This document shows, piece after piece, positions 1 through 7,811 of a stretch of 64,000 nucleotides of DNA. The position numbers and the translations under genes were made by a program. The stretch spans positions 341,488-405,487 of the forward strand of contig JAWLCL010000004.1 in assembly GCA_041687255.1 (NCBI GenBank). The letters run 5' to 3'. Source of the stretch: Mariniphaga sp041687255. Its GTDB lineage: Bacteria > Bacteroidota > Bacteroidia > Bacteroidales > Prolixibacteraceae. Within the stretch, counting starts at the first letter, position 1, and each line of letters begins with the position of its first letter. The notes beneath the pieces were generated by a model, which worked only from the letters and a program-made list of their open reading frames with translations, made no database searches and was not told the DNA's origin.

Positions 1-173
1 TGGCTGACCGAAATATTTAAGATTTTGTTTACTTTCCGGTGAAGTGTTGAACGTTCCATATTCATCTCACGTGCCAGATCCGATACTCCAAACTGTTCGG
101 TTTTCAGGTTGGCTTCCGTTATCTCCGTAATCCGCCTGATAAAATCCTGCTCGCTATAGATTGAACCGGTCAT
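1..173 (-). CDS. AraC-type HTH regulator, N-terminal part (runs off window)
   Basis: Only the first 57 codons are inside the window; the start is the ATG complementary to 171-173. The peptide contains FGVSDLAREMNMERSTLHRK, which matches the first helix-turn-helix of AraC/XylS DNA-binding domains. The domain begins about 20 residues from the N-terminus, whereas in classical AraC proteins it is C-terminal. Bacteroidota have a family with an N-terminal AraC HTH followed by TPR or other sensory modules, so this may be one of those (inference). It is likely a transcription factor; its target cannot be read. A short perfect palindrome at 359-375 lies upstream and could be its operator. Confidence 0.75.
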   Translation of the reverse strand, partial: MTGSIYSEQDFIRRITEITEANLKTEQFGVSDLAREMNMERSTLHRKVNKILNISVS

Positions 174-358
174 TGTGGTTTTTTGGGACAATTAAATGTA
201 CGGTTAATCATTTAGAAAGTTACGGTGTAAAACTTATGATATGAATGTGAAGGGTTAACGTTTTATATTTAAAAATCTGTGACTGACTGTTTGTATTAAC
301 AGGTATATTGCAACAGTAAGTTTTATGCGGCTAAAGGAGACCGGAAGCGTAACTCATT

Positions 359-375
359 TTAGGATAATATCCTAA
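359..375. promoter_or_regulatory. Perfect palindrome TTAGGATA-A-TATCCTAA
   Basis: Eight-base arms around a single central A, about 190 bp upstream of the divergent AraC-type gene. The symmetry suits a dimeric regulator site. No T-tract follows, so it is not a terminator. The regulatory role is inference. Confidence 0.3.
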
Positions 376-624
376 TTTTAATTCAGTAATTTGTTGAAGG
401 TATTCTTTTTGGAATTTTATGCCTGAACCTGTTATTTTCTTTCATCCTATCTTACCCGGGAGCATGGTTGCAGCTTTCCTTAAACCGGAATTAATGGTAT
501 GACAGGTAACTGCTTATTGCCAAACCGTTTCATTGTAAATATTTTAGAAGTTATTTCTTAATATCACATAACTAAAACCTCAACCCGCTTATTACCAAAT
601 CTTTCATCACATGCAAAGGTGACA

Positions 625-704
625 GGGATTCCATCCTTGCCTGGTTCAGCTGAAATGCGTTGGTTCAATGGCAGAGTTTCAAATGGAAATGAGGATGGAA
701 TCCC
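625..704. repeat. 12-bp perfect inverted repeat with 56-bp spacer
   Basis: GGGATTCCATCC at 625-636 is exactly complementary to GGATGGAATCCC at 693-704. No coding frame spans it. It could be the ends of a small mobile-element relic or a large stem-loop; no target duplication was seen. Confidence 0.4.
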
Positions 705-797
705 TTCTCTCCTGAAATTTGAACCCGAAACCTGGAACTGGGAATTCTATACTGTTATTCCTCATGCAATATTGCCCGGCAATTAAAAAAACTATTA

Positions 798-1024
798 TAT
801 AACTACTATTCCATTCTTTACCTTTGCCTGGAACCCAGACGATGTCAGAGCCTGTCCCGAATCATTCGGGAAGCTAAGCACGCTGACAAATCTTAGCAAC
901 TGTTTATTAACGATTGGGTATTCCGTATTTAAGGAAAGTCCACAACCTGTCTCCATAAATTCTTTGGTTGCTAACTTACTTATGTTATTTATAATAAAAT
1001 ATTGCCACGGTAATTGAAGGGACT
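798..1024 (+). repeat. 227-bp dispersed repeat, copy 1
   Basis: Aligns without gaps to 7254-7480 at roughly 85% identity by eye. Inside is a nested hairpin: TGTCAG (843-848) pairs with CTGACA (883-888) around CCCGAATCATTCGGG (856-870). Both copies end in AATTGAAGGGACT. There is no conserved open frame, so the unit looks non-coding. It may be a MITE-like or structured-RNA element. Confidence 0.75.
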
Positions 1025-1162
1025 GTTATCTTCAAATGTTACCGGATGAGGTATATTTACAGGTATTTAAATTGATTATCTCTGAATGATAATTCCGTAT
1101 CAGCCAGTATCAAAATATAAGGCAGAGATGAGAAGAACCTAAGGATGAAATTAATTGTAATC

Positions 1163-2050
1163 TTATTTTCCTGTACTTATTTTTTTTGCCACAGATACCC
1201 TCACCCCATCAGCAGTGTTTTCCTGTGTGTATTCATTGTCAGTATGTTCAGCAAGGTGCTCAAACAGTGCTTTTATAACAGTCATTTGATCATCGTATGA
1301 GACATTTAATATCTGACCATACATTTTAAAGTTGGAAAAAGCATTATTTGCAGTGAATATCAGATGATCTTCATCCTGTTCAAGAATTTTAAAATTGTCT
1401 GCCGTAGTCCAACTCCGCCAGTTTTCCAGCACATTAACAGAAAAGTTATCCCTGTTCCATGCTGCTTTAAACTGCTCTCCGGTAAACTGTCCAAATTCCT
1501 CCAGGGGCTTACCCAACGACTTTGCGTAATTGATTGAATTGATAAAAAACAGGTCATGTTGTCTGTATGAATCTGTCCAGATGGTGTTCCGGTAAACAAT
1601 TTTCCAGGAATCATCCTTTTTTTCTAGTATTGTTGTTCCAATAAATTCATTGACCAACTGGTCTTGTGTGTTGAATACCTGATCTTTATAAACAACCCAT
1701 GCCATGCCGTCATTCATCCTTATAACCAGTGGTGTTTTTACCTCTCTGTTATCTGCCTGCTGACCATTAAATGTGTTATGGGCATTGGTGAAAATATTAT
1801 CCCATCCTGAAATATGATTGTAGCCCGTCTTGGTTGCATTCAGAAACACATTTGTTGAATCCTGCAGGAACGTTGCTGCCCAGCGGTTAATATCATTTGC
1901 ATAATAAGCGGCAGTTTCTTCTTCGATGACTTTCATAATGGCTTCTTTTTCCTTCATTTCTTTTGACGACGCAGAAATTCTTTCCTGCTGTGCCAGCGAA
2001 ACGAACCCGGATAGTAAAAAGACACAGGTAAATAATACAAATTTTTTCAT
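1163..2050 (-). CDS. Secreted SnoaL-like/NTF2-fold protein
   Basis: The start is placed at the second in-frame ATG (2048-2050) because it opens a clean signal peptide, MKKFVLFTCVFLLSGFVSLA. The longer frame to 2137 adds a charged leader that would bury it. Residues about 30-150 (acidic helix, AAYYANDINRWAATFLQD, then WKIVYRNTIW) resemble a DUF4440/SnoaL-like cone domain of the NTF2 fold. These are often small-molecule-binding or ketosteroid-isomerase-like proteins of unknown substrate. The remaining ~145 residues are not recognised. It should act in the periplasm or outside the cell. It stands alone, with three regularly spaced ATGTTGCAA-type repeats upstream that suggest dedicated control. 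Confidence 0.65.
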   Translation of the reverse strand: MKKFVLFTCVFLLSGFVSLAQQERISASSKEMKEKEAIMKVIEEETAAYYANDINRWAATFLQDSTNVFLNATKTGYNHISGWDNIFTNAHNTFNGQQADNREVKTPLVIRMNDGMAWVVYKDQVFNTQDQLVNEFIGTTILEKKDDSWKIVYRNTIWTDSYRQHDLFFINSINYAKSLGKPLEEFGQFTGEQFKAAWNRDNFSVNVLENWRSWTTADNFKILEQDEDHLIFTANNAFSNFKMYGQILNVSYDDQMTVIKALFEHLAEHTDNEYTQENTADGVRVSVAKKISTGK

Positions 2051-2201
2051 GATGCATTGTTTTTGGAATTTTTTACCGATTGACTGAAAATCCTTTAAAA
2101 GAATGGTAAATGTCGAAGTGAAAATTAACTTTTTCATAACTGTACATTTTAATTTTTATAGTATCAATTTCCGATAAAATTCAATATGCCACATAGCACT
2201 T

Positions 2202-2251
2202 ATGTTGCAAAAGCTTTAAACTATGTTGCAAGGATTACAAACATGTTGTAA
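2202..2251 (-). promoter_or_regulatory. Three direct repeats ATGTTGCAA / ATGTTGCAA / ATGTTGTAA
   Basis: Copies lie at 2202-2210, 2223-2231 and 2243-2251, i.e. 21 and 20 bp apart, about two helical turns. They sit 150-200 bp upstream of the minus-strand SnoaL-like gene. Same-face spacing suggests cooperative regulator binding (inference). TTGCAA is itself palindromic. Another ATGTTGCAA occurs near 11320, upstream of the M16 protease gene. Confidence 0.4.
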
Positions 2252-2671
2252 CAAGAAACTTTAAATGTGCCCGGGTTCAATCTCATTGTATAAATCAGCA
2301 ACCCGTTTCTAAACATTATCATCTATATAACCTGATATAAATATGAGGTACAGTTAAGAGTAAAATCATAGAAATTTTATCAGACACGGAACTATGAGTT
2401 CCCGGTACTGCTTCTTAAGATTTTTTTTAGAGCTCCATGTGGAGTACTGTTTTTGCTGTTGGATTTCCTTTTTAAAACATGTATCCGGAAGTATCCTGCG
2501 CAGAAAACATTAGCTGTTTTTTTACTGGTGTTACATAAAAATGCACTTATTCTTTAGAGTTTGATTATTCTGATTGTACCTTAAACCAATCAAAAGCAGT
2601 TCATTTTAAAATATCAGGTTTATTTGCAAAAAATCTGATAGTTTTGTTTTATAAAATACCAAAATAATTTG
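2251..2671. other. AT-rich intergenic region between divergent genes
   Basis: This separates the minus-strand SnoaL-like gene from the plus-strand M23-like gene. Apart from the iterons at its left edge I see no open frame, strong hairpin or consensus promoter. It probably carries the promoters of both genes. Confidence 0.4.
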
Positions 2672-4045
2672 ATGCACAGAATTCTTATTCTTTTAATAAT
2701 TTTAGTCGTTAGTTTAAAGGCAGAAGGGCAGGGTTCCGTTTCACCAGATTTCCGCTGGGGAAATGGTTTTTATTACAACCTGAATGTGGGTGAACGTATC
2801 ACTTTTAACCAGGTGGAGGTGGAATTGCTGAAGGTGGAGAACCACTACAATCTGATAAAGGTTGGCGAAGACACCTTGTGGATGAAAGTTGCAAGGCGCA
2901 CATCACCCGAGGCTGTCAGTAACGTCAGGGTATTTGTTGCCGATAACCGGGAAGTGAAAGCCCTTAATCCCGATTCCGGGGTTCACGGGTTGCTGACCGG
3001 CGATGCACTGATATGCCTGAGCGATTCACGCCTGTCGTTGCTGGATCCTCAGCAGTATGTTTTTCCTGTAAGCTTTAACAACGGTTTTACCTGGAGCGCA
3101 GAAGAAGACAGTCATGTGTTCTCCTGGTACAAAACAAATGATTTTCCGAAACAATATATTTCCTATCCCGGAATAGGCATCGACCTTCACGAGGCGCGGG
3201 GCAGGATGATGCACTGGCTGGTTGCTTTGGAAGACAGCCGCGTGGTGTGGGTGAATGACCAGGTGGATTTCGCAGGTGGAAATCAGGCATGCGTTTTACT
3301 GAAAAGTAAATCGGAACCAAACATCTACTATTTTTACAACCACCTTTTTACTAACAATGTTGCAGTGAAAAAAGGTCAGGAGCTGGTCAAGGGGGAAGTC
3401 ATTGGTACGGCATGGGGAAACAATGAGTGGGGACATCTGCATTTTGCAGCAATACATTCTCTGACGGAGCCTACGATGAAAGAATGCTCGGACAATGTAA
3501 TCAATGGTTTTCCGCAGGTGTTCGGATTATACAATCAGCGGGGAATCTTTATTGTACGTAATTTTAGCCGCGGGAAAATAGTGTTTGGCGAGCCCCGAAG
3601 TGCAAGGGGAAATGCTTTAAACAACCTGGAGTTTGAACCGTATACAGGTAAGGGATGGGTTACCGGTAAATGGAATCCTGCCGATAAGGTGGAGTGGATC
3701 AGTAAAGGCAATGATGGAAACGTACGGCTGAAGAAAGTCCTGTTTGAGGGCACTCCGGCTGAATGTGCAAATCCCAATGATTATTTCGAGTACCAGATTT
3801 CTGTACTTAATGGAACTTACCGGATACGGGCTAAAGTTGGTGATGTTTATTTGCCTTCGCGACAAAAGATGGAATTTGAAGGGACTGACGCCGGAACGAA
3901 AAACCTCAGGGCGGGTGAATTCAGTTGGACGGGGGAGTGGATAGTCAAGGTGAAAGATGGTACCTTGAATGTGCGGATTTATATTGACAAAGAGAATAAG
4001 CTGCCAGCCGGCCTGAGCGAAATAGTATTTCAGCAGGCAAATTGA
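2672..4045 (+). CDS. Secreted M23/LytM-like protein with degenerate zinc site
   Basis: The frame opens with TTG, but the ATG at 2672 directly precedes a signal peptide (residues 1-20). Residues about 160-260 read like an M23 (LytM) domain: GIDLHEARGRMM, then DSRVVWVND, FYNHLFTNN, VKKGQELVKGEVIG and GHLHF. His224, His255 and His257 occupy the usual C-terminal positions and Asp171 is in place. The first ligand of the HxxxD motif is a glycine (Gly167). Active M23 enzymes cut peptidoglycan cross-bridges; this one may be inactive or bind a ligand only. The C-terminal 180 residues look beta-rich and are unassigned. The gene is monocistronic. Confidence 0.6.
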   Translation: MHRILILLIILVVSLKAEGQGSVSPDFRWGNGFYYNLNVGERITFNQVEVELLKVENHYNLIKVGEDTLWMKVARRTSPEAVSNVRVFVADNREVKALNPDSGVHGLLTGDALICLSDSRLSLLDPQQYVFPVSFNNGFTWSAEEDSHVFSWYKTNDFPKQYISYPGIGIDLHEARGRMMHWLVALEDSRVVWVNDQVDFAGGNQACVLLKSKSEPNIYYFYNHLFTNNVAVKKGQELVKGEVIGTAWGNNEWGHLHFAAIHSLTEPTMKECSDNVINGFPQVFGLYNQRGIFIVRNFSRGKIVFGEPRSARGNALNNLEFEPYTGKGWVTGKWNPADKVEWISKGNDGNVRLKKVLFEGTPAECANPNDYFEYQISVLNGTYRIRAKVGDVYLPSRQKMEFEGTDAGTKNLRAGEFSWTGEWIVKVKDGTLNVRIYIDKENKLPAGLSEIVFQQAN

Positions 4046-4263
4046 TGTTGATGCAATAGTTGAAAATAGTTGGTCCGCAAATAATATAAACATATCTTTT
4101 AAAACCAGGGATGAAGTGATGTATTTATTTTATTCCGGAGATAAAATAGACTAGCTTTTTTATCTATTTTTATCTGAATATTAAAATTCAGACGAACTAT
4201 GTTTAAACTTTAACGTATAATGTTAATCTTTATGCTGATATTTGTTTCATCCAATAAAACTAA

Positions 4264-4737
4264 ATGAATATGAAAAAGTTATCTTTTCTTTTTGCCGCAG
4301 TCGTTATGGCTGCCATGGTTTTTGCACAGACTGCTGATTTTTCAGGAAAATGGAAACTGAACAACACCAAAAGTACCTTGAACGACCAGTTCTCAATGGC
4401 TCCTTATGAAGTAAATGTCGATCAGAACGGAAATGATTTAAATGTTGAAAAACATTACAATTACCAGGGGAATGATATTGACGTTAAGGACAGCTTTACC
4501 CTCGATGGGCAGGAATGCATCAATGAAGGCTGGCAGGGAACCCAGAAAAAGTCGGTTGCCGGTTGGGATGATGCCAAACAATCGTTAACCATAAAAAGTA
4601 AACTCACGATGCAGGATGGAAGCGATGTTTCCATAACTGAGGTCTATAAAATGAGTGAGGATAATCTCGTGGTAACAGTCAAAGCCTCTTCTTCTTATGG
4701 AGATCTGGATGAAACAATTGTGTTCGATAAGCTTTAG
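4264..4737 (+). CDS. Small secreted lipocalin-like protein
   Basis: 157 residues with a typical signal peptide ending near VFAQ. The mature part starts DFSGKWKLN and continues as alternating short strands rich in Asn, Asp and Lys, like small lipocalin-type beta-barrels of Bacteroidota. ATG codons at 4264 and 4270 are both possible starts. Function and ligand are unknown. It stands alone between the M23-like gene and the broken serine hydrolase gene. Confidence 0.6.
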   Translation: MNMKKLSFLFAAVVMAAMVFAQTADFSGKWKLNNTKSTLNDQFSMAPYEVNVDQNGNDLNVEKHYNYQGNDIDVKDSFTLDGQECINEGWQGTQKKSVAGWDDAKQSLTIKSKLTMQDGSDVSITEVYKMSEDNLVVTVKASSSYGDLDETIVFDKL

Positions 4738-4855
4738 TCCCAAAGAGTAATAACTTTAATTGACTTGTTTTAAAAATCAAACTTTGCTGAAGGCTGTTTG
4801 GTAAAATGTTCCTACATTTAGCTGATTAACAGTGTCAACTATCAGGAACCGGACA

Positions 4856-5701
4856 ATGAACAAAAAAGTAATCAAAAGAATATCCTTACTGGCTATTCTG
4901 GTTGTACTTGCAGGCGCAATTTTATTTGCATGGCCCCGTGTGCCCATCATTACTGCTTTTGCTGCAAAGGGGATGTGCTCAAGTGTTTTTTTGGCTAACA
5001 AAGAGCCGGCAAGAATAGAAGCTGAAGATCTCTCCTTTTTTCCAATCAGCCTGGCTGAAACGACGGTGGATTATAATGAAAAATCGGCTACCTCCACCGT
5101 ATTCGGACTGGCAAAACGCAAAGCCATTTACCGGGAAGGGTATGGGGCAGTTATTGTTTTGCAGGCAACCGAAGATGAATTAAGAACTTCATTTTTCAAA
5201 GTTCCCAAACCTGGTTACCGGCAGGATACCCTTTCCTGGCCAAAGGGGAATGTTGTTGCTGATACTTTGCCGGCTAATGTGAATTACGACAGGCTGCACG
5301 AACTCCTTGATACCTGCTTCGACCGGCCCGGCAGTGAACCTTACAAAAAGACCCTGGGAATTGCTGTTGTATATGAAAATCAACTGATAGCCGAAAAGTA
5401 CCTTGACGGATACGATTTTAAAACCCTCTTTCACGGCTGGTCGATGACAAAAAGCATCACCGGCGCCTGGGCCGGAATTCTTGCCGGTAAAGGATTGCTT
5501 AATCCTGAGGAACCTGTTGGCATTACGGAGTGGGAGAACGATGATCGCAGCAATATTACAGTTAAAAATGTCATACAGATGTCGACCGGACTCGACTGGT
5601 ACGAAAACTATTTCACCATTTCCGATGCCACGGTTATGCTTATGAACAGTGAAGATATGCTTGCTTCCGTAACCGATAATCAGCTTGCAACAATTTTTTA
5701 A
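4856..5701 (+). pseudogene. Truncated serine hydrolase (class C beta-lactamase-like)
   Basis: The start is the ATG at 4856, followed by a membrane/signal segment; the frame opens earlier at a GTG. Residues 193-205 contain GWSMTKSI, so Ser196 and Lys199 form the SxxK catalytic pair of penicillin-binding-protein-like hydrolases. The helix ILAGKGLL and MSTGLDWYEN also fit. Relatives run to about 400-450 residues and carry a Tyr-x-Asn and a C-terminal His-x-Gly, whereas this frame stops at residue 281 and lacks both. It is probably a relic. Bases 5702-5758 encode another protein-like peptide in a different frame, so the end may be a rearrangement junction. Confidence 0.65.
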
Positions 5702-5811
5702 GCGAAGTAATAAAAACGTTGCCTGAATATCAAGGAGTTATTCAAACATCCGACTGAAAGTTCTGTTATCTCTAAAAACTGTACCGATGGCGTTAAGTGA
5801 TAGAATGAAGC

Positions 5812-6210
5812 TCACATGTCGTAAAGATTTATTACTCTCAAACCTTCAATTTTACTGAAATCTTTTAAATTTCAGGTAATAAGCATCATCTGATTTGAAA
5901 CAGCTGTAGCTGCAATAATTGCATCAGGAGTTTTAATTTTATTGGCTTTCCTTATTTCAATGGTTTTTTCTACTACAACATCAGTTAATCCATATACAAT
6001 GGAATCCTCTATAAAACTTTTCAGAAAATGGTATGCTTCATGGGAAATATTATAGCTGAGCACCTCAATTTTTGTAACAACAGAGATATTTGGAATATCA
6101 TTAACTACCTGATTCATAAAAATCATTGCCTTTTCTGGCAGCTTACCGGCAAGATAATCTATCACTGCATTGCTATCGGTTAAATACTGCTGTCCCATTC
6201 GTTTCGACAT
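5812..6210 (-). pseudogene. PIN-domain toxin (VapC-like) with internal TGA
   Basis: The N-terminal 112 codons read as a PIN RNase: YLTDSNAVIDYL with the first acidic residue, TKIEVLSY with the second, and IKTPDAIIAATA with the third. The frame halts at TGA (5872-5874) just after MMLIT, then stays open for 19 codons (NLKDFSKIEGLRVINLYDM) to the next stop at 5812. PIN toxins usually read T-R-N-x-x-D-F here, so the stop sits exactly on the expected Arg codon and CGA to TGA explains it. The last acidic residue (Asp of KDF) is lost if translation ends early. It overlaps its antitoxin gene. Confidence 0.7.
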
Positions 6211-6392
6211 TTTTCAATGTGCCTCTGCAATTCATCTGCAATATCTGCATGAAGCTTACCTGAATATTTTTCGGAAAGTCTGGTCTCTGCTGATATGTTT
6301 TTTTTCAATACACGCAATAGATTTAACGCTTCCAGTTCCTCCAGCAATTTCATAGTTTGAGGGGTTGTAAGTTGAATTATTACTGTGTCCAT
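6180..6392 (-). CDS. Antitoxin partner of the PIN toxin
   Basis: 70 residues, largely helical and charged: MDTVIIQLTTPQTMKLLEEL, then leucine-rich and glutamate-rich stretches. Its stop overlaps the start of the PIN gene, the usual antitoxin-first arrangement of type II pairs. It does not clearly match a named antitoxin family; the assignment rests on size and context. If the toxin is dead, this may be on the way to loss. Confidence 0.55.
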   Translation of the reverse strand: MDTVIIQLTTPQTMKLLEELEALNLLRVLKKNISAETRLSEKYSGKLHADIADELQRHIEKCRNEWDSSI

Positions 6393-6613
6393 GATAATAA
6401 TCTTATAATGTTACAATCGCGAGTGTGCATATTTTGTGCCTCTTTTTTGAAGGGTTCAATATAAATTGAATCCCACACAACCTGTTGCAGGTTATCACAA
6501 ATATACTGAAATAATAGATTATAGGTTAATAGAAGCTGATGAAAAGAAAGATAAAGAATATCATTTACATCATAATATTCTAACCCTTTGTTTATCGTAA
6601 CTCCGGGCGTTTT

Positions 6614-6856
6614 CATGAGGAGGCACAGGCGATTTCAGAACCCGGAAAGCAATATGCCATCGTTTTTAGCGGCAATCCGCAGGAGTGGGTTAAGCTGAAC
6701 CTGCCAAAAAGAAGTTACCGGTATTAGTTTACATCTCCTTACAATGGACAGAAGCTAAAAAATGGTTCATTTAACCACCCAATAGCCGGAATAAAAGAAC
6801 TCACTCTTCCCGAAGGAACAGGCGACCTGGCAGGTTTAAAAATAATAAGGCAGTAA
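6614..6856 (+). pseudogene. C-terminal relic of a secreted glycosidase-like protein
   Basis: Eighty codons stay in one frame apart from a TAG at 6725-6727 and end at TAA 6854-6856. The peptide EPGKQYAIVF, then VKLNLPKRSY, TSPYNGQKLKNGSF and a closing LKIIRQ resembles the C-terminal beta-sandwich (putative collagen-binding domain) of Bacteroidota glycosidases of the DUF4038 type. There is no start codon, and an in-frame stop at 6581 closes the upstream side. The rest of the gene is missing, so this is the tail of a deleted gene. Confidence 0.5.
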
Positions 6857-6958
6857 AATCAATATAAGATTATCAAAACCAATGCATAGAGTAGTGTTAG
6901 CAATATCCATGTAAAAGTCAGTGTTTTTTATCTTGCCTGTATAGCATCAGTATTCTGA

Positions 6959-7016
6959 AGCATCCTTTTCTTTCGTTCGCTGATCTTTGAACTATGATCA
7001 GCAGGATGCTTTTTTG
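6959..7016 (+). terminator. Long hairpin followed by T-tract, no gene upstream
   Basis: AGCATCCT (6959-6966) pairs with AGGATGCT (7003-7010), and GCTGATC (6979-6985) with GATCAGC (6996-7002), followed by six Ts. It has the form of an intrinsic terminator with an internal bulge. The only plus-strand coding upstream is the decayed fragment at 6614-6856, so it may be that gene's surviving terminator. Confidence 0.55.
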
Positions 7017-7253
7017 TTTTTTGAAATGCCTTTTGATGTTCCTGCTGTAATTTGAGTTGCAAAATATGCATTTGCGCCGACTTAAAAGAAGATAATTAAT
7101 ACTGTAATATCGCCGGACAAAAAACGGACATAAGCCATACATTCGCCTGATTAAATTCGCGATTTATTGTAGTTGGTATGGTCCGGGTCAGAGGAAGAAC
7201 CTTCAGGTAATTGTTTCCGCAGCTTCCGGTTCGTTTTGTATATTTGTCTTTTT

Positions 7254-7480
7254 TATAACTACTATTCCATTCTTTACCTTTGCTTTGAACCCGGACATTG
7301 TCAGAGCCTGTCCCGAATCATTCGGGAAGCTGTGCACACTGACAGATCTTATCAAATGTATATTAATGATTGGTTTTTCGGTAATGAAGGAAAGTCCACA
7401 ACCTGTCTTTATAAATTCTTTGGTTGCTGGCTTAATCTAATTGTTTATAATAAAGCATTGCCACCGTAATTGAAGGGACT
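7254..7480 (+). repeat. 227-bp dispersed repeat, copy 2
   Basis: Gap-free partner of 798-1024 in the same orientation. It keeps the TGTCAG/CTGACA stem and the CCCGAAT/ATTCGGG core. A 98-codon frame crosses it, but the frame is not kept in copy 1, so it is taken as non-coding. Confidence 0.75.
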
Positions 7481-7544
7481 ATCATATAACTAAAATATCA
7501 ATCATCTAAATATCAATCTGTTTGATTCACTCATGACATCATAA

Positions 7545-7634
7545 TGCCAGGCCGTCGCACTGCTCAGCGAAAGGTATTTTGGAGAAGTGACTGCTACTGA
7601 GGTTGGTTTTAAAAATAAGGTTCAGGAAAAATAA
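7545..7634 (+). pseudogene. Short 3'-terminal coding relic
   Basis: Twenty-nine codons ending in TAA read like the end of a real protein (ALLSERYFGEVTATEVGFKN), with a stop immediately upstream. The family is not recognised. It lies between repeat copies, in line with heavy deletion in this region. Confidence 0.3.
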
Positions 7635-7705
7635 AGTTGAACCTGGCTCAAGAGGCCAGATAGTTAAGTCGCAAAGTCCGGAAACATGAACAGCTGTTCC
7701 TTATG

Positions 7706-7740
7706 CAATATTGACACGTTAATTGAAGGGACTGTTCTCT
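7706..7740 (+). repeat. Partial third copy of the dispersed repeat (3' tail)
   Basis: AATATTGACACGTTAATTG and the following AAGGGACTGTTCTCT match the last ~30 bp of copies 1 and 2. A similar tail with TTATGCAATATTG-like sequence also precedes copy 1 near 759-785. Confidence 0.5.
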
Positions 7741-7811
7741 GATAGAGAATGGTAAAAGAAATCTCTTTTTGTTATAACTTACGCTAATTAGGTAACAGAT
7801 TCTGGGTGGGT

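Larger units (their letters stand above)
174..1162. other. Gene-free stretch with a palindrome, an inverted repeat and a 227-bp dispersed repeat
   Basis: No convincing coding frame was found on either strand. The stretch holds a 17-bp palindrome (359-375), a 12-bp inverted repeat (625-704), a repeat-tail-like piece (about 759-785) and copy 1 of the dispersed repeat (798-1024). The rest is AT-rich with frequent stops. Confidence 0.6.

Noticed and set aside
1145..1300. Plus-strand frame from ATG 1145 (starts MKLIVILFSCTYFFCH)
   Set aside because: It resembles a signal peptide at first but continues as antisense of the SnoaL-like gene and stops after about 51 codons.
6380..6616. 78-codon minus-strand frame upstream of the antitoxin
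   Set aside because: It overlaps the antitoxin start and reads as low-complexity AT-rich sequence; its start lies over the decayed glycosidase fragment.
7173..7469. 98-codon plus-strand frame across repeat copy 2
   Set aside because: The frame is interrupted in copy 1 and the peptide has no protein-like character; the repeat's own structure explains it.
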